The position numbers were made by a program, and so were the translations under genes. A stretch of 64,000 bases of DNA from an uncultured Alphaproteobacteria bacterium (GTDB taxonomy: Bacteria > Pseudomonadota > Alphaproteobacteria > HIMB59 > GCA-002718135). The stretch's first letter is position 1. Every line of letters begins with the position of its first letter. The stretch lies in assembly GCA_902573325.1 (NCBI GenBank), contig CACGJH010000008.1, forward strand, positions 1 to 64,000, given 5' to 3'. The notes under the pieces were generated by a model that was not told the origin of the DNA, did no database searches, and saw nothing but the letters and a program-made list of their open reading frames with translations. Positions 63,326 through 64,000 of the stretch are shown here, one piece after another.

Positions 63326-64000
63326 TTATTTTTTAATTTTCTTTAGTTCTTTTTCAATTTTCTGAAAATATTCTTTAACTTTTTTTGCTTCTAATATTCC
63401 ATTTTTGCTTAAAGCTTCTGTAAGGTTCATTAGTGTAGATTGTGTGTTTAATTGTGAAGATAAGAAATTTGATAATTGCTTATCAAGATTTGAAGAGTTG
63501 GAATTGATTTTGTTAAGTATTTCATTAAACTTTTCTAAATTGTTTGAAATTTTAGTTTGATTGTCAGATGATTTTTTAAACGCATTTAGGAGTTTTTCTA
63601 AGTTGTCATAGATTTTTTGAATTGCTTCACCTGTAGGCTTATCTTCTACTTTAGAAAAATCTGGAGAAGAATTGCTATTAAGGATTTTTTCAAAGTATTG
63701 ACTAAATTTATTTTGAGCTTGTCCAAGATTTAAATCAAGTAATCCTAATATTAAAGAGCCAGCTAAACCTAATAAAGAACTGCTAAATGCAATACTCATT
63801 CCTTCAAGTGGAGCATTTAATCCATCTTTAAGAGAATTAAAAAAACCTGCAACATTTGTATCATCTATACCTAGGCCGCTGATAACATTGCCAACAGATC
63901 CAATGGTTTTTAGAAGTCCCCAGAAAGTTCCAAGGAGTCCTAAAAAGACTAGCAAGCCTACCAGGTAACGAGAAGTTTCTCTTATGCTTATCAAAGTCAT
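63326..64000 (-). CDS. MotA/TolQ/ExbB-like proton channel protein, 5' part beyond window edge
   Basis: The visible part is the C-terminal 224 residues; the window ends on an ATG, but the homologues I know of continue further upstream, so the true start is probably to the right. SRYLVGLLVFLGLLGTFWGLL and FSSSLLGLAGSLILGLLDLNL are the two conserved MotA/TolQ membrane helices. A Ser/Lys-rich coiled-coil tail follows (FKKSSDNQTKISNNLEKFNE). It stands two bases before the MotB/OmpA-like gene, so the two make a stator-like pair. This resembles known alphaproteobacterial MotA/MotB-like pairs and, at the level of architecture, ZorA/ZorB of Zorya defence systems, although no zorC or zorD is visible here. 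Confidence 0.83.
   Translation of the reverse strand: MTLISIRETSRYLVGLLVFLGLLGTFWGLLKTIGSVGNVISGLGIDDTNVAGFFNSLKDGLNAPLEGMSIAFSSSLLGLAGSLILGLLDLNLGQAQNKFSQYFEKILNSNSSPDFSKVEDKPTGEAIQKIYDNLEKLLNAFKKSSDNQTKISNNLEKFNEILNKINSNSSNLDKQLSNFLSSQLNTQSTLMNLTEALSKNGILEAKKVKEYFQKIEKELKKIKK

Noticed and set aside
61557-64000. MotA/MotB-like pair considered as ZorA/ZorB of a Zorya defence system
   Set aside because: Architecture is similar, but no ZorC, ZorD or ZorE-like gene lies nearby and the neighbours are envelope genes; such pairs also occur as core alphaproteobacterial genes.
1-64000. Search for tRNA, rRNA, CRISPR arrays, insertion sequences, integrases and riboswitches
   Set aside because: Spacers are too short for most of these and none shows a cloverleaf, spacer-repeat array or terminal inverted repeats; no transposase, integrase or Cas motif was seen.

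Overview
The window is a gene-dense, very AT-rich stretch from what looks like a streamlined, aerobic alphaproteobacterium. The evidence is the alphaproteobacterial gene complement (COQ9, the long CtaA type, a C4-pathway 5-aminolevulinate synthase, three-subunit PntAA/PntAB/PntB, class I LysRS, CobS/CobT, DUF1244 and DUF6134 proteins), spacers of only a few bases, and convergent genes that share stop-codon bases. This fits marine oligotrophs of the SAR11/HIMB59 kind, but the sequence alone does not let me name the lineage. I see no rRNA, tRNA, CRISPR array, insertion sequence, phage gene or attachment site. No gene-free stretch exceeds 300 bases; the longest spacer is about 140 bases (52477-52617).

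Layout. 1-627 (minus): a small membrane protein overlapping an acidic exported protein cut by the window edge. 727-7170 (plus): aroK-aroB-CNNM/CorC, then a J-domain protein, CobS and CobT, with bolA on the opposite strand. 14740-7167 (minus): ferredoxin reductase and ferredoxin, then marR-lysK-pyrD-HAD-rpmB-queuosine precursor transporter-tgt. 14794-18006 (plus): ctaA, two SDR enzymes and a DUF6134 protein. 19088-26733: pfk (minus), a DUF465 protein (plus), def-coq9 (minus), rpsU (plus), and pepF-ABC1 kinase-pntAA-pntAB-pntB (minus). 26790-32374: acyl-CoA ligase, DUF1244, pyruvate kinase, aspartate aminotransferase and a TSUP exporter. 32440-42124 (plus): a saccharopine-pathway lysine catabolism pair, uvrB, an HIBCH-like hydrolase, a dimethylglycine/sarcosine dehydrogenase-like flavoprotein, a short AsmA-like protein and an AEC carrier. 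42117-47238: small housekeeping genes (TPR, TIGR03643, GST, LysE, YajQ, RmuC, YqaA, M24 peptidase). 52476-47239 (minus): a complete peptide-type ABC importer. 52618-59938: nth, then a heme cluster hemJ-hemF-hemH-hemE-hemCD with divergent cytochrome b561 and hemA. 59935-64000 (minus): EamA transporter, a hidden lipoprotein, a pentapeptide-repeat protein, and a MotB/OmpA-like protein with a MotA/ExbB-like partner cut by the right edge.

How the genes work together. Most of the window serves aerobic heterotrophy: glycolysis (pfk, pyk), transhydrogenase, ubiquinone and heme A maturation, heme synthesis from glycine (only hemB is missing here), and catabolism of lysine, acyl-CoA and probably methylated glycines, fed by a peptide-type importer. 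The least conventional parts are the CobS/CobT AAA-VWA pair with a J-domain partner but no CobN nearby, the HemC-HemD fusion with an unusual HemC motif, and the MotA/MotB-like stator pair with a repeat-containing coiled-coil stalk. I did not find a clearly new defence or mobile system.
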